NCBI RefSeq assembly: GCF_000331105.1
Contig: NC_020054.1
Location: 6,399,815 to 6,463,814, forward strand
Length of the DNA: 64,000 nt
Direction: 5' to 3'
Origin: Fibrella aestuarina BUZ 2
Lineage (GTDB): Bacteria; Bacteroidota; Bacteroidia; Cytophagales; Spirosomataceae
Position numbers and translations under genes: made by a program. Below the pieces are notes generated by a model that was given only the letters and a program-made list of their open reading frames with translations, did not search any database and was not told where the DNA came from. Below, in pieces: positions 25,253 through 34,788 of this stretch (position 1 is the stretch's first letter; each line of letters starts with the position of its first letter).

Positions 25253-25693
25253 CTAGCAGACTTCACAGAATATGGCTCCGTTGGCGGCGGCCTGTTTGAG
25301 AGCCATGGTTTGCCGAGCAGCTCGTTTCCCGGCATCAGACAGCTTGTCCAGCCAGTTTAGATCAGGCAGGCTTACGCCCGGTACGATCACGCCCACATCC
25401 CCAATCAGCACAGTCGGGCAGCCACCCACGATAATGCCCCCGTGTAAGGTATTGTCGCCCATACGGGCAGCCGGCTTGCCATTGATATACACCGACATCG
25501 ACCCGACAATAATCGAGTCAGTTGGCCCTACGCACACACAAGTATCCCCTACCGTTGCCGCAGGCAGGCCACCGATCAGTACGTTAGGTGATCCTTTCAA
25601 GATGGGCCCTCCTACGTGAGGCACGGGCGGTGTTCCTGGCGTAACCATCGGACAGGTGTGCATATCGGTTGAACGAGCAGCAGGCTTTCCCAT
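25253..25693 (-). CDS. PAAR-domain spike protein
   Basis: 146 aa. The PAAR fold is recognised by MGKPAARSTDMHTCPM, followed by repeats of the P-A-A-R type: KGSPNVLIGGLPAATVGDT, INGKPAARMGDNT and CPTVLIGDVGV, with His/Cys zinc ligands (HTCP, CVCVG, HGG). The C-terminal 40 residues (NWLDKLSDAGKRAARQTMAL) are a helical extension that may dock cargo. PAAR proteins cap the VgrG spike of T6SS or related contractile systems. It is the first gene of the five-gene unit. Confidence 0.88.
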   Translation of the reverse strand: MGKPAARSTDMHTCPMVTPGTPPVPHVGGPILKGSPNVLIGGLPAATVGDTCVCVGPTDSIIVGSMSVYINGKPAARMGDNTLHGGIIVGGCPTVLIGDVGVIVPGVSLPDLNWLDKLSDAGKRAARQTMALKQAAANGAIFCEVC

Positions 25694-25718
25694 TTCATCG
25701 GCGCTTTTACTAGGCTAA

Positions 25719-25732
25719 GTTATCGAGATAAC
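25719..25732. promoter_or_regulatory. Palindrome before the PAAR operon
   Basis: GTTATCGAGATAAC is a 6+2+6 perfect palindrome 26 bp upstream of the PAAR start codon. The position fits an operator of the operon, but no other copy was seen, so the call is weak. Confidence 0.25.
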
Positions 25733-25800
25733 GTTCACTCACCAGTACCATTTTATAGGTTTTAGTTACTGGAAAGTAATCCGGCCCTACCCTTTTACGC

Positions 25801-27162
25801 TCAGATCATGCCGCGCGCCTTCAGTTCGAGGTATTTGTTGACGGTGTTGGCCGTCAGGTCTTTGGGGGCCGTCAGGATGCTCTGGATACCGTATTGCTGT
25901 AGTTCTTTAACGATCTGGCGCTTTTCGTAGGAAAACTTTTCGGCAATTGTTTTCAGGTACACGTCTTCGGTCGTGTGGGCGGGGGTGTCGAGCAGCGAGC
26001 GGAGTTCGGTGTTATCGAAAAAGACCACCAGCAGCAGGTGATCCTTGGCCAGTCGGCGCAGGTAGGGCAGTTGCCGCCGCATCCCGCTGATCGTTTCAAA
26101 GTTGGTAAACAGCAGCAGTAGTCCGCGCTGACGTACCTGGGTACGTATGGTGGCGTAGAGTGCCTCGAAGTCAGTTTCGAGATAGCGCGTTTTCTGGCGG
26201 TACAGCACCTCCAGAATTTTCAGCATGTGACCCGGTCGGCGTTCGGCGGGCACCACCTGTCCGATCTTGTCGGAAAACGTGATGAGCCCGGCGCGATCCT
26301 GCTTGATCAGCGCAATGTTGCTGAGCACCAGCGAGGCGTTGATGGCGTAGTCGAGCAGGGTGAGGCCTTCGAAAGGGGAGCGCATTACACGGCCTTTGTC
26401 GATAAGGCAGTAAACGGCTTGCGAGCGTTCGTCGGTATAAGCGTTCACCACCAGATTCGACTGGTTAGGATCGGAGCGGCGGGCGGTGGCTTTCCAGTTG
26501 ATGGTGCGCAGGTCATCGCCCTGGGTGTAAGGACGTACCTGCTCAAACTCCATGCTGTGCCCGATGCGCCGAATCTTCTTGATACCCAGTTCGGTGAGCC
26601 GGTTGCTGGCCGCCAGCAGTTCATATTGGCGCATTTGCAGGTACGACGGATAGACGGGCACCAACCGCCCCTGCTCAAACTGAAACCGACGTTTCAGCAG
26701 CCGCATAGGCGTCATCACGTAGACATTGATAGCCCCGAAACTGTACTCACCCCGGCGGGTGGGGCGCAGGTCGTAGCGAAGCGTTCGGACCTCGTTGGGC
26801 TTTACCTCGCTCTGAAACAGCACGTCGCGCCGTTGAAACTGAAAGGGAATTTCATCGATAATCTCGACCGATGCGTTAAACGGATACCGACTTTCGAGAT
26901 ACAAAGTGATGGGGTTATCGTCGCCGTTCGACAGCCGTTCGGGCAGGGCGCGCCGGGCGAAAAACACGGGTTGGCTACCGACCTGACTTTGCCGGAACAG
27001 CAGCACCGCATCGATCACGACCAGCAGCAGAAACACCCAAAAGGCAATTTCCAACACGGGCAACAATAGCGGCAGCGCGTAGGCCACCACGAAAGCAACC
27101 ACGAAGCCCAGCAGGATCAGCCAGACACGAATCGAGACAAAAAGGGCGCGGAAGAGGCTCAT
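25801..27162 (-). CDS. DUF58 domain membrane protein
   Basis: 453 aa from the ATG at 27162 (the frame continues three codons to a TTG). Two hydrophobic helices lie at about 13-60. The DUF58 core is recognised by IRRIGHSMEFEQVRPYTQGD and DLRTINWKATARR (about 203-232), followed by a von Willebrand A-like region with YCLIDKGRVM and TFSDKIG. DUF58 proteins usually accompany MoxR ATPases and act in envelope or redox-protein maturation; no moxR gene is adjacent here. It is divergent from uvrB, with about 180 bp between. Confidence 0.85.
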   Translation of the reverse strand: MSLFRALFVSIRVWLILLGFVVAFVVAYALPLLLPVLEIAFWVFLLLVVIDAVLLFRQSQVGSQPVFFARRALPERLSNGDDNPITLYLESRYPFNASVEIIDEIPFQFQRRDVLFQSEVKPNEVRTLRYDLRPTRRGEYSFGAINVYVMTPMRLLKRRFQFEQGRLVPVYPSYLQMRQYELLAASNRLTELGIKKIRRIGHSMEFEQVRPYTQGDDLRTINWKATARRSDPNQSNLVVNAYTDERSQAVYCLIDKGRVMRSPFEGLTLLDYAINASLVLSNIALIKQDRAGLITFSDKIGQVVPAERRPGHMLKILEVLYRQKTRYLETDFEALYATIRTQVRQRGLLLLFTNFETISGMRRQLPYLRRLAKDHLLLVVFFDNTELRSLLDTPAHTTEDVYLKTIAEKFSYEKRQIVKELQQYGIQSILTAPKDLTANTVNKYLELKARGMI

Positions 27163-27345
27163 GCGAGGCAAAATACGGCTTTTGTGCGATCCGGGTACAG
27201 CTTCATCGCAGGATTGTCGTACGATTCGCTCAACGTGTAACGACGAATCAGAAACCTTTCAAAACTACCTTGTCATTCGGGCCGTTTATGCGTAACTTGC
27301 TGTATTCCGCCGGGCAGCGTATGCCAACTCGGAGCAACAAGACTG

Positions 27346-29367
27346 ATGAACTTTGAATTAACCTCGGAATTTCAACCGACCGGCGATCAGCCCAAGGCCA
27401 TTGCCGAACTCGTTGACGGCCTCAAAAAGAACGAACCCGCCCAGGTGTTGCTGGGGGTTACGGGCAGCGGGAAAACCTTTTCCATCGCTAACGTCATTCA
27501 GCAGGTCAATCGGCCTACGCTGGTACTGAGCCATAATAAAACGCTGGCCGCGCAGCTGTACGGCGAATTCAAGCAGTTTTTCCCCAATAACGCCGTCGAG
27601 TACTTCATCTCGTATTACGACTATTACCAGCCCGAGGCCTACATCGCCACGACCAACACCTACATCGAGAAAGACCTGGCGATCAATGAGGAAATTGACA
27701 AGCTACGGCTGGCGGCGACGTCGGCACTGATGAGTGGCCGACGCGACGTAATCGTGATTGCGTCGGTGTCGTGCATCTACGGCATGGGCAACCCCGAGGA
27801 GTTCCGCAACAACGTGGTGCGTATCGGGGTGGGCGAACGCATGAGCCGAAACCAGTTTCTGCACAAGCTCGTCAGCATCCTATATAGCCGCACCGAGGGT
27901 GAGTTTGCCCGGGGCAATTTCCGCGTCAAAGGCGATACCGTCGATCTGTTTGTGGCCTACGCCGATTTTGCGTACCGGGTTATCTTCTTCGGCGATGAAA
28001 TCGAGACCATTCAACGCATCGATCCGGCTACGGGCAAAAAGCTGTCCGACGAAAAGCTCGTGACGATCTTCCCGGCCAACCTGTTTGTAACGGGTCGTGA
28101 TACGCTCAACGGTGCGATCACCCAAATTCAGGATGATCTGGTTTCTCAGATTCGGTATTTTGAAAGCGAATTCCGGGAGCAGGAAGCCGAGCGGATCAAG
28201 GAGCGCACCGAGTTTGACCTGGAAATGATGCGCGAACTGGGGTACTGCTCGGGCATCGAGAACTACTCCCGCTACTTCGACCGCCGCAAGCCCGGTCAAC
28301 GCCCGTTCTGCCTGCTCGATTATTTCCCCGACGATTTTCTGATGGTGATCGACGAAAGTCACGTTACCATTCCGCAGATCCGGGCGATGTGGGGCGGCGA
28401 CCGTTCCCGCAAGGTTGCGCTGGTCGATTACGGCTTCCGGCTGCCCTCGGCGATGGACAACCGCCCATTGACCTTTCAGGAATTTGAAGACCTGTCGGGT
28501 CAGACCATCTATGTATCAGCAACGCCGTCGGACTACGAACTGCGGAAGAGCGAAGGCGTGGTGGTCGAGCAGTTGATTCGCCCCACGGGTCTGCTTGATC
28601 CCGAGATTGAGGTACGTCCCAGCCTGAATCAGATCGATGATCTGTTGGAAGAAATCGACGTGCGGATCAAGCGGCATGAGCGGGTGCTCATTACGACCCT
28701 GACCAAGCGAATGGCCGAAGAACTGACCAAATACCTGGAACGGGTCGGCATCAAGACGCGCTACATTCACTCGGAAGTAAAAACCCTCGACCGCGTCGAG
28801 ATTTTGCGCGATCTCCGTCTTGGCAATTTCGATGTGTTGGTGGGGGTCAACCTGTTACGCGAAGGTCTCGATCTTCCCGAAGTATCGCTGGTGGCGATCA
28901 TGGACGCCGACAAAGAAGGCTTCCTGCGCGACATCCGGTCGTTGATCCAGACCATCGGCCGGGCCGCCCGGAACGCCAACGGGAAGGTGCTGATGTATGC
29001 CGATACCATCACGGGGTCGATGGCAAAAGCAATCGACGAAACCAACCGCCGCCGGGCCATTCAGATGGAATACAACACCGATCACGGCATTACGCCACAG
29101 ACGGTGCTGAAATCGCGGGAGGCAATTCTGGGTCAGACTAAAGTGGCCGATTCCAAACCCAAGCACTTCTACGTCGAGCCGGAAGAGATTCGGATTGCGG
29201 CCGACCCGGTGGTTCAGTACATGGGCAAAAGCGACCTGGAACAGTTGATCAAGGAGACCCAGTCGCGTATGGAACGAGCCGCTAAAGACCTCGACTTCAT
29301 CGAAGCCGCCCGCCTGCGCGATGAGCTTTTCCAGCTCCGCGATAAGCTGAAAAAGGAAGCGGTATAA
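27346..29367 (+). CDS. uvrB: Excinuclease ABC subunit B
   Basis: 673 aa, the normal length. UvrB is the damage-verifying helicase-like subunit of nucleotide excision repair, loaded by UvrA and bound by UvrC. The Walker A motif is [12 protein letters not shown] (about 35-46), the beta-hairpin region contains [11 protein letters not shown], the DEAD-like box is VIDESHV, and motifs V/VI are [17 protein letters not shown] and QTIGRAARN. The C-terminal UVR domain ([20 protein letters not shown]) binds UvrC. It is transcribed alone and followed by a clear terminator. Confidence 0.98.
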   Translation: MNFELTSEFQPTGDQPKAIAELVDGLKKNEPAQVLLGVTGSGKTFSIANVIQQVNRPTLVLSHNKTLAAQLYGEFKQFFPNNAVEYFISYYDYYQPEAYIATTNTYIEKDLAINEEIDKLRLAATSALMSGRRDVIVIASVSCIYGMGNPEEFRNNVVRIGVGERMSRNQFLHKLVSILYSRTEGEFARGNFRVKGDTVDLFVAYADFAYRVIFFGDEIETIQRIDPATGKKLSDEKLVTIFPANLFVTGRDTLNGAITQIQDDLVSQIRYFESEFREQEAERIKERTEFDLEMMRELGYCSGIENYSRYFDRRKPGQRPFCLLDYFPDDFLMVIDESHVTIPQIRAMWGGDRSRKVALVDYGFRLPSAMDNRPLTFQEFEDLSGQTIYVSATPSDYELRKSEGVVVEQLIRPTGLLDPEIEVRPSLNQIDDLLEEIDVRIKRHERVLITTLTKRMAEELTKYLERVGIKTRYIHSEVKTLDRVEILRDLRLGNFDVLVGVNLLREGLDLPEVSLVAIMDADKEGFLRDIRSLIQTIGRAARNANGKVLMYADTITGSMAKAIDETNRRRAIQMEYNTDHGITPQTVLKSREAILGQTKVADSKPKHFYVEPEEIRIAADPVVQYMGKSDLEQLIKETQSRMERAAKDLDFIEAARLRDELFQLRDKLKKEAV

Positions 29368-29376
29368 CCTAAAAGT

Positions 29377-29441
29377 GCCCTTTACCAGACAGGTAGCGGT
29401 ATACAGTAAAAGCTACAGTCGCTAGCTATCTGGTAAAGGGC
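29377..29441 (+). terminator. Terminator after uvrB
   Basis: A 13-bp perfect outer stem (29377-29389 with 29429-29441) encloses a partly paired inner arm and is followed by AAAACTCC. It lies 9 bp after the stop codon. Confidence 0.65.
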
Positions 29442-29542
29442 AAAACTCCTTACACTTGGGTAACAGCCACTTAGGGGGCTAAAACAAAGGAATAATCCTA
29501 TTATACCCGTGCTGGACCCTACCAATTATCCAAGTTATAGCG

Positions 29543-29550
29543 TACTTTTG
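29543..29550 (+). promoter_or_regulatory. Candidate -7 element of dxs
   Basis: TACTTTTG fits TAnnTTTG about 100 bp before the dxs start. No good -33 TTTG is seen at 19-21 nt, so support is moderate; it implies a leader of about 90 nt. Confidence 0.4.
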
Positions 29551-29647
29551 CGCCCTTGCTGTCAGACCTTTACAGGGAATGGGCGTAGAAACAATTCCCC
29601 ACCCAGGCTTGTTTACCCACCACAGTTAACACTTCACGCGGTTTATC

Positions 29648-31582
29648 ATGCTGATTACCCCCGGCCCTCTGTTGGCAACCGTTCATACCCCCGACCAGTT
29701 GCGCCACCTCTCCAAAGAACAGCTGCCTCAGCTTTGCGATGAACTCCGTCAGTTCATCATCGATGTGGTATCGGTCTACGGAGGGCACTTTGGGGCCAGC
29801 CTCGGGGTTGTCGAGCTCACCGCCGCGCTTCATTACGTCTTCAACACGCCCGACGACCAGCTCATCTGGGATGTGGGGCATCAGGCCTACGGACATAAAA
29901 TCCTCACCGGTCGCCGCGATAACTTCCACACCAACCGCTTCTACGGCGGGCTGTCGGGCTTTCCCAAGCGCAAAGAGAGCCCCTACGACGCCTTTGGCGT
30001 GGGCCACTCATCGACGTCGATCTCGGCTGCGCTGGGTATGGCCGTGGCGTCACAGCTACAGGGTAACCCTACCCGCAACCACATTGCCGTAATCGGTGAC
30101 GGGTCAATGACGGCCGGTCTGGCCTTCGAAGGCATGAACCATGCGGGGGCCACCGATGCTAACATGCTCATCGTGCTCAACGACAACTGCATGAGCATTG
30201 ACCCCAACGTGGGTGCCCTGCGTGAATACCTCACTGACATCACCACCTCGCCCACCTACAACAAGGTCAAAGACGAGGTCTGGAACCTGCTGGGTAAGTT
30301 CAGCACCTTCGGCAAGTCGGCTCAGGAGATCGTCTCTAAAGTGGAGAACGCCATTAAGTCGTCGGTGCTCTCCCAAAGCAACCTTTTCGAGTCATTGCAT
30401 CTGCGTTACTTCGGCCCCATCGACGGCCACGACGTCGACCGGCTGGTGGATGTGCTGGCCGATCTGAAGACCATTCCCGGCCCCAAAATCCTGCACGTAC
30501 TGACGGTAAAAGGTAAGGGTTACGGCCCGGCCGAGAAGGACCAGACCAAGTGGCACGCCCCCGGCCTCTTTGACAAGCTGACAGGCGAGATCAAGAAGAA
30601 GACGTACCTGACGCCGCAGCCGCCCAAATACCAGGATGTCTTCGGCCACACGCTGGTCGAGCTGGCCGAGCAGAATCCACGCATTGTGGGGGTAACTCCG
30701 GCTATGCCGTCGGGCTCGTCGATGAACATCATGATGAAGGCCATGCCGGATCGGGCGTTCGACGTAGGTATTGCCGAGCAACACGCGGTGACCTTCTCGG
30801 CGGGTATGGCCACGCGGGGTGAAGTGGTGTTCTGCAACATCTACTCCACCTTCATGCAACGGGCCTATGACCAGGTGATCCACGACGTGTGCATCCAGGA
30901 ACTACCCGTCATTTTCTGTCTGGACCGGGCTGGCTTTGCCGGGGCCGACGGGCCCACCCACCACGGGGCCTATGACCTGGCGTATATGCGGTGCGTGCCC
31001 AACATGATTGTGGCCGCCCCCATGAACGAGCAGGAGTTGCGTAACATGATGTACACGGCCGCTTCGGCTACGGTGCAACAGGGCAAGCAGGCGTTTACTA
31101 TCCGCTATCCCCGGGGCGAAGGGGTGATGCCCAACTGGCGCACTCCCTTGGAAGAACTGCCCATTGGTAAGGCCCGGCTGGTGCAGGATGGCGAGGACGT
31201 AGCTATCCTGACCATCGGTCATATCGGCAACTATGCCACGCAGGCGCTGGGTACGTTGGCCAAAGAAGGCATCCGGCCCGCGCACATAGATATGCGGTAC
31301 GTGAAGCCGCTCGATGAGGCGATGCTGCATCAGGTGTTCCAGCGCTTCGATCGCGTACTGACGGTGGAAGACGGTTGCTTACAGGGCGGTTTTGGATCGG
31401 CGGTGCTGGAGTTCATGGTGGATCATGGCTACAGTGCGCGGGTGAAACGCCTGGGCATTCCGGATGCAATCATCGAGCATGGCGAGCAGTTGGAGTTGCA
31501 GCGCGAATGCGGGTTTGACCCACAGGGCATTGCCGACGCCGTTCGCCACTTGCTTTACGCCAATCAAAAGGTAAGTGTATAA
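29648..31582 (+). CDS. dxs: 1-deoxy-D-xylulose-5-phosphate synthase
   Basis: 644 aa. The thiamine-diphosphate enzyme condenses pyruvate and glyceraldehyde-3-phosphate in the first step of the non-mevalonate isoprenoid pathway. The ThDP-binding motif starts at GDGSMTAGLAFEGMNHAG and ends in NDNCMSI; GHQAYGHKILTGRRD and the Glu-containing DVGIAEQHAVTFSAGMA in the pyrimidine domain are family signatures. The C-terminal transketolase domain is present. The neighbouring GGGP synthase gene 3.7 kb downstream uses isoprenoid precursors, but the two are not in one operon. Confidence 0.97.
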   Translation: MLITPGPLLATVHTPDQLRHLSKEQLPQLCDELRQFIIDVVSVYGGHFGASLGVVELTAALHYVFNTPDDQLIWDVGHQAYGHKILTGRRDNFHTNRFYGGLSGFPKRKESPYDAFGVGHSSTSISAALGMAVASQLQGNPTRNHIAVIGDGSMTAGLAFEGMNHAGATDANMLIVLNDNCMSIDPNVGALREYLTDITTSPTYNKVKDEVWNLLGKFSTFGKSAQEIVSKVENAIKSSVLSQSNLFESLHLRYFGPIDGHDVDRLVDVLADLKTIPGPKILHVLTVKGKGYGPAEKDQTKWHAPGLFDKLTGEIKKKTYLTPQPPKYQDVFGHTLVELAEQNPRIVGVTPAMPSGSSMNIMMKAMPDRAFDVGIAEQHAVTFSAGMATRGEVVFCNIYSTFMQRAYDQVIHDVCIQELPVIFCLDRAGFAGADGPTHHGAYDLAYMRCVPNMIVAAPMNEQELRNMMYTAASATVQQGKQAFTIRYPRGEGVMPNWRTPLEELPIGKARLVQDGEDVAILTIGHIGNYATQALGTLAKEGIRPAHIDMRYVKPLDEAMLHQVFQRFDRVLTVEDGCLQGGFGSAVLEFMVDHGYSARVKRLGIPDAIIEHGEQLELQRECGFDPQGIADAVRHLLYANQKVSV

Positions 31583-31606
31583 AACACTATCCTGTTTAAA
31601 CTGGAT

Positions 31607-31651
31607 CTGGGGAGCGATTTAGCCTGAAAAACGGGCTAAATCGCTCCCCAG
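31607..31651 (+). terminator. Terminator after dxs
   Basis: An 18-bp perfect stem (31607-31624 with 31634-31651), 9-nt loop, followed by ACGTTTTATTG. It lies 25 bp after the stop codon. Confidence 0.8.
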
Positions 31652-31803
31652 ACGTTTTATTGTGTGCGCCCGTCTTTTCCTCTTTACAGGGACTTAGTTA
31701 GAAATAACGAACTTTTTTCAGGCGCTACAAATCCAGAGGGGCTTCATATTCCGTAAGCATAGTGGGTCTGCAGGTGGCAGATCATAGTAACGTTTGAAAA
31801 ACT

Positions 31804-32529
31804 ATGCTTACATCCAAGAATGATCAGCAGGAGTCAAGCCCTGTTGTCTCGCCCGAACACCCGTCCCTGATTGTTGGTCGGCGGTTGTTTCTCCGCTACG
31901 CCGGTTTCACAGCCGCTTCGGCCAGCCTACTCGTAACGGCTTGTAGCAAAAACGATAACGTTGGCACCAACCCTACCCCACAGGCTGTCGACCTCGGCGC
32001 CGGTGATGTCGGTATCCTGAACTACGCCTACGCTCTTGAGCAGTTGGAAGCCGCCTTCTACACGCAGGTTGTGGCTACGCCCTACAGCGGCATGAGCGCC
32101 GACGAAATGACTATCCTGACGGAAATTCGGGATCACGAGCAAATCCACCGCGACTTCTTCAAAACGGCAATCGGTAGCGCCGCCATACCGGCCCTGACGC
32201 CCAACTTTGGCGCCATCAACTTCAACGACCGCAACAGCGTGCTAACTGCCGCCCGCACCTTTGAAGACCTGGGGGTATCAGCGTATAACGGAGCCGGTAA
32301 GCTGATCAAAGACGTAAAATACCTGCTGCTCGCCGGTAAAATCGTGTCGGTGGAAGCCCGCCACGCTGCTATTATCCGCGACCTGCTCAATTCACGCACC
32401 GCAGCCTTCGCTGGTGACGATGTCGTTACGGCCTCGAATGGCTTGGACGCCGCTCGCCTGCCATCGGCCGTGTTGCCGCTGGCCCAGCCGTTCATTCAAA
32501 ATAAAGTAACCGCCACTCAGCTGGCTTAA
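31804..32529 (+). CDS. Ferritin-like domain lipoprotein with Tat-type signal
   Basis: 241 aa. The N-terminus combines a twin-arginine motif (GRRLFLRYAG, R26-R27) with a lipobox ending at Cys47 (LLVTAC), so it is exported folded and lipid-anchored. The body is a four-helix bundle of the Ferritin_2 type with ALEQLEAAFYTQV, EIRDHEQIHRDFF and SVEARHAAIIRDLL, providing the Glu/His residues of a di-iron site. It precedes a second ferritin-like gene by 13 bp and an ECF sigma factor gene, an arrangement I recall from other Cytophagales. Its role in iron handling or oxidative defence outside the cytoplasm is inferred. Confidence 0.85.
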   Translation: MLTSKNDQQESSPVVSPEHPSLIVGRRLFLRYAGFTAASASLLVTACSKNDNVGTNPTPQAVDLGAGDVGILNYAYALEQLEAAFYTQVVATPYSGMSADEMTILTEIRDHEQIHRDFFKTAIGSAAIPALTPNFGAINFNDRNSVLTAARTFEDLGVSAYNGAGKLIKDVKYLLLAGKIVSVEARHAAIIRDLLNSRTAAFAGDDVVTASNGLDAARLPSAVLPLAQPFIQNKVTATQLA

Positions 32530-32542
32530 TATACTCAGCACT

Positions 32543-33292
32543 ATGAACCTGTTCCAGCTTTTCGAAGATATCGAGAAAATAGACGGCGATATGCCCGAAC
32601 GCGTGTCGTACTACAGCCGCCGTAACTGGCTAAAAATGAGCCGTAAGGTATCGACAGCCGTAGCCGCCCCAACCGTGTTGGCGGCCAGCCTGAACCAGGC
32701 CTACGCACAGGCGTCGCAAACGGCCGTTGTCGATGTACTGAACTTTGCCCTTACGCTCGAGTACCTCGAAGACGAATACTACCGTACGGCGTTGAATACC
32801 TCCGGCCTGATCGCCTCCGATGACCAGATCATCCGCCAGATCAGCAAGCACGAAGCCGCTCACGTAGCCCTTTTGAAAGGAGCGCTGGGCAGCGCTGCCA
32901 TTGCGAAACCTACGTTCAAATTTGGCACCGTCTTCAGCAGTCAGCAAACATTCCTGGCCGTAGCCCAGGCCCTGGAAGACACGGGTGTGCGAGCCTACAA
33001 AGGTCAGGCGGGTAATCTGCTTGGCACCGACGCCCTGACGACGGCTTTGCAGATTCACTCCGTTGAAGCGCGCCACGCCGCCATGATTCGCCGGGTACGT
33101 GCCCAGAAAGGATGGATCTCTGATCCGGCTGAGCAGCCGGCCGCCGTGTATGCGGGTGAAGACAACACCACGCAGGCGGATGTAGCCCTGCCTGGTGCTA
33201 CCGGCAAGGATGCCGCCCGCGTTCGGGAGGCGTTCGATGAGCCCCTCACCAAAGAACAGGTGTTGGCTATCGCAGCCCCTTACCTGGCTTAG
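32543..33292 (+). CDS. Second ferritin-like protein with Tat-type signal
   Basis: 249 aa. The twin-arginine signal is YYSRRNWLKMSR with R26-R27, then a hydrophobic stretch ending near AYAQ56; no lipobox is seen, so it should be free in the periplasm. The ferritin-like bundle has FALTLEYLEDEYYR, ISKHEAAHVALLKG and HSVEARHAAMIRRV, matching the preceding protein residue for residue at the metal-site positions. The two are paralogues in one operon (13-bp spacing) and may form a heteromer. A strong terminator follows. Confidence 0.85.
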   Translation: MNLFQLFEDIEKIDGDMPERVSYYSRRNWLKMSRKVSTAVAAPTVLAASLNQAYAQASQTAVVDVLNFALTLEYLEDEYYRTALNTSGLIASDDQIIRQISKHEAAHVALLKGALGSAAIAKPTFKFGTVFSSQQTFLAVAQALEDTGVRAYKGQAGNLLGTDALTTALQIHSVEARHAAMIRRVRAQKGWISDPAEQPAAVYAGEDNTTQADVALPGATGKDAARVREAFDEPLTKEQVLAIAAPYLA

Positions 33293-33352
33293 GTAACAAT
33301 AAATTTCCAAGTTTCTGCCTACTTGTATAACTAGGTGTTAACTTGTTCATGC

Positions 33353-33396
33353 AAACCCGCAAGGTCCTGTCAATATTGTCAGGACCTTGCGGGTTT
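33353..33396 (+). terminator. Terminator after the ferritin-like pair
   Basis: A 17-bp perfect stem (33353-33369 with 33380-33396) with a 10-nt loop, ending in GGGTTTTG. It lies 60 bp after the second stop codon. Confidence 0.85.
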
Positions 33397-33495
33397 TGTC
33401 CCAACCCATTCGTTACCCTTTAAATTTTAAACTATAATGCCAATGCGCTGTTGACTACTAGCAGCACATATACGCTGCTCATATTATTACATACT

Positions 33496-34122
33496 ATGGG
33501 TCAGGTATACGTTGCTACTATTCAGCCGCTATATTTGGAGAGACAACCCCTACCTGCATTGTCTAAGCGTTCGCCTCTTGCTACAGAATCGGTTCTCGTC
33601 GAAAAGCTACTTCAGCGCGACGAGCAGGCTTTTCAGTGGCTATACAAACACTATTCGGCAGCTCTTTACGGTGTCTTACTGAAGATTGTCCGGGAAGAAG
33701 AGCAGGCCCAGGACCTGCTCCAGGAAGTATTCATAAAAATCTGGAACAATACCGCTACCTACGATACGCAGAAAGGAAGACTTTTCACCTGGATGCTCAA
33801 CATTGCCCGCAACACCGGCATCGATGCCGTTCGGTCGGGCAAAGCCATGAGTCGGCCCAGTAGCGCGCAGACGTTGTCCACCGATGACGCCGGTACCTTC
33901 GCCGTCGATCGCGAATATGCGGTTGCCCCGGAAAACCCCGACCATATCGGGCTGCGCGAAGTCATCCAGAAGCTCCGCCCCGATCGGAAGCAACTCATCG
34001 ATTTGGTCTATTTCGGCGGTTATACTCATGAGGAAGCCGCCGACGAGCTTGGCTTGCCGCTCGGCACGGTCAAAACCCGCATTCGCTCCGCGTTGCAGGA
34101 ACTCAAACAGTTGTTTCGATAA
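33496..34122 (+). CDS. ECF-type RNA polymerase sigma factor
   Basis: 208 aa from the ATG at 33496; the frame extends to a TTG at 33451, but MGQVYVATIQ is the better start. Sigma region 2 is seen as YSAALYGVLLKIVREEEQAQ and DLLQEVFIKIWNN, region 4 as LVYFGGYTHEEAADELGL and PLGTVKTRIRSALQELKQLF. No anti-sigma factor gene follows, unlike the usual arrangement in which it overlaps or directly follows; the next gene is a holin-like membrane protein. It may control the neighbouring ferritin-like genes, which lie upstream behind a terminator; this is an inference. Confidence 0.92.
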   Translation: MGQVYVATIQPLYLERQPLPALSKRSPLATESVLVEKLLQRDEQAFQWLYKHYSAALYGVLLKIVREEEQAQDLLQEVFIKIWNNTATYDTQKGRLFTWMLNIARNTGIDAVRSGKAMSRPSSAQTLSTDDAGTFAVDREYAVAPENPDHIGLREVIQKLRPDRKQLIDLVYFGGYTHEEAADELGLPLGTVKTRIRSALQELKQLFR

Positions 34123-34253
34123 GGCCCTTCGGCCTGTCTGTTTAGGTAACCATTTCGGCGCCCTTAGAATAGACAATCGACAAAAGCTTAAAACAAAGCT
34201 GCCACTTGTTAGTAGTATCTACTGGTAATCCACAGTAAACTATTGAACGAGTC

Positions 34254-34670
34254 ATGTTAGAACGTCTGGAGGAAATTCGCGAAAATATATTCCGCTACCT
34301 CGAAGCGCGTATTGAACTCTTTACCCTCGAAACGCGGGGTAAAGTTGAAGAAGGAGCCGTAGTGGCCACTCACGGAATTATTCTGGGCTTCCTGGCGACA
34401 ATCACGACCATCTTCCTGTTCAGCCTGCTGGCAGCGTACCTCAACGAGGTGACCAATAGCCGGTACCTTGGCTTCCTCATCGTGGCAGGTTTCTTCCTGA
34501 TACTGACCATCATTTGGGCGGTGTCGAAGCAATCGATGACCAGCCTAATCCGAAAAATTGCCTACAAAGCCCTCAAGGAAAGCCAGGAGAAGAAGGCCGA
34601 CGACCGTTCACAGGCCGTGCAGGATCTGATGAACCAAACCACGGCGTCGATGAAGCAGATTGGCCAATAA
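34254..34670 (+). CDS. Phage-holin-superfamily-III-like (DUF1469) membrane protein
   Basis: 138 aa. An amphipathic N-terminal helix (MLERLEEIRENIFRYLEARI) is followed by two membrane segments (about 40-62 and 73-90) and a charged C-terminal tail, the arrangement of the DUF1469/Phage_holin_3_6 family. In bacteria these are housekeeping envelope proteins rather than lysis proteins, and no phage genes are near. It likely forms a unit with the next gene, which also encodes a membrane protein with a helical N-terminus. Confidence 0.75.
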   Translation: MLERLEEIRENIFRYLEARIELFTLETRGKVEEGAVVATHGIILGFLATITTIFLFSLLAAYLNEVTNSRYLGFLIVAGFFLILTIIWAVSKQSMTSLIRKIAYKALKESQEKKADDRSQAVQDLMNQTTASMKQIGQ

Positions 34671-34788
34671 GCAAACGGGTAGTTTGTCTTTTCCGCCAAG
34701 CGCCAACAAAGCGTTCGGGGCTATGCCCTGTAGCGCGATAACGCATCAACAACACAACTTTTTCTTTCTATTTTAGACACGTAATATC

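Noticed and set aside
34254..34670. Prophage lysis gene
   Set aside because: The holin-like family is a common chromosomal membrane protein; there are no phage structural, integrase or endolysin genes around.
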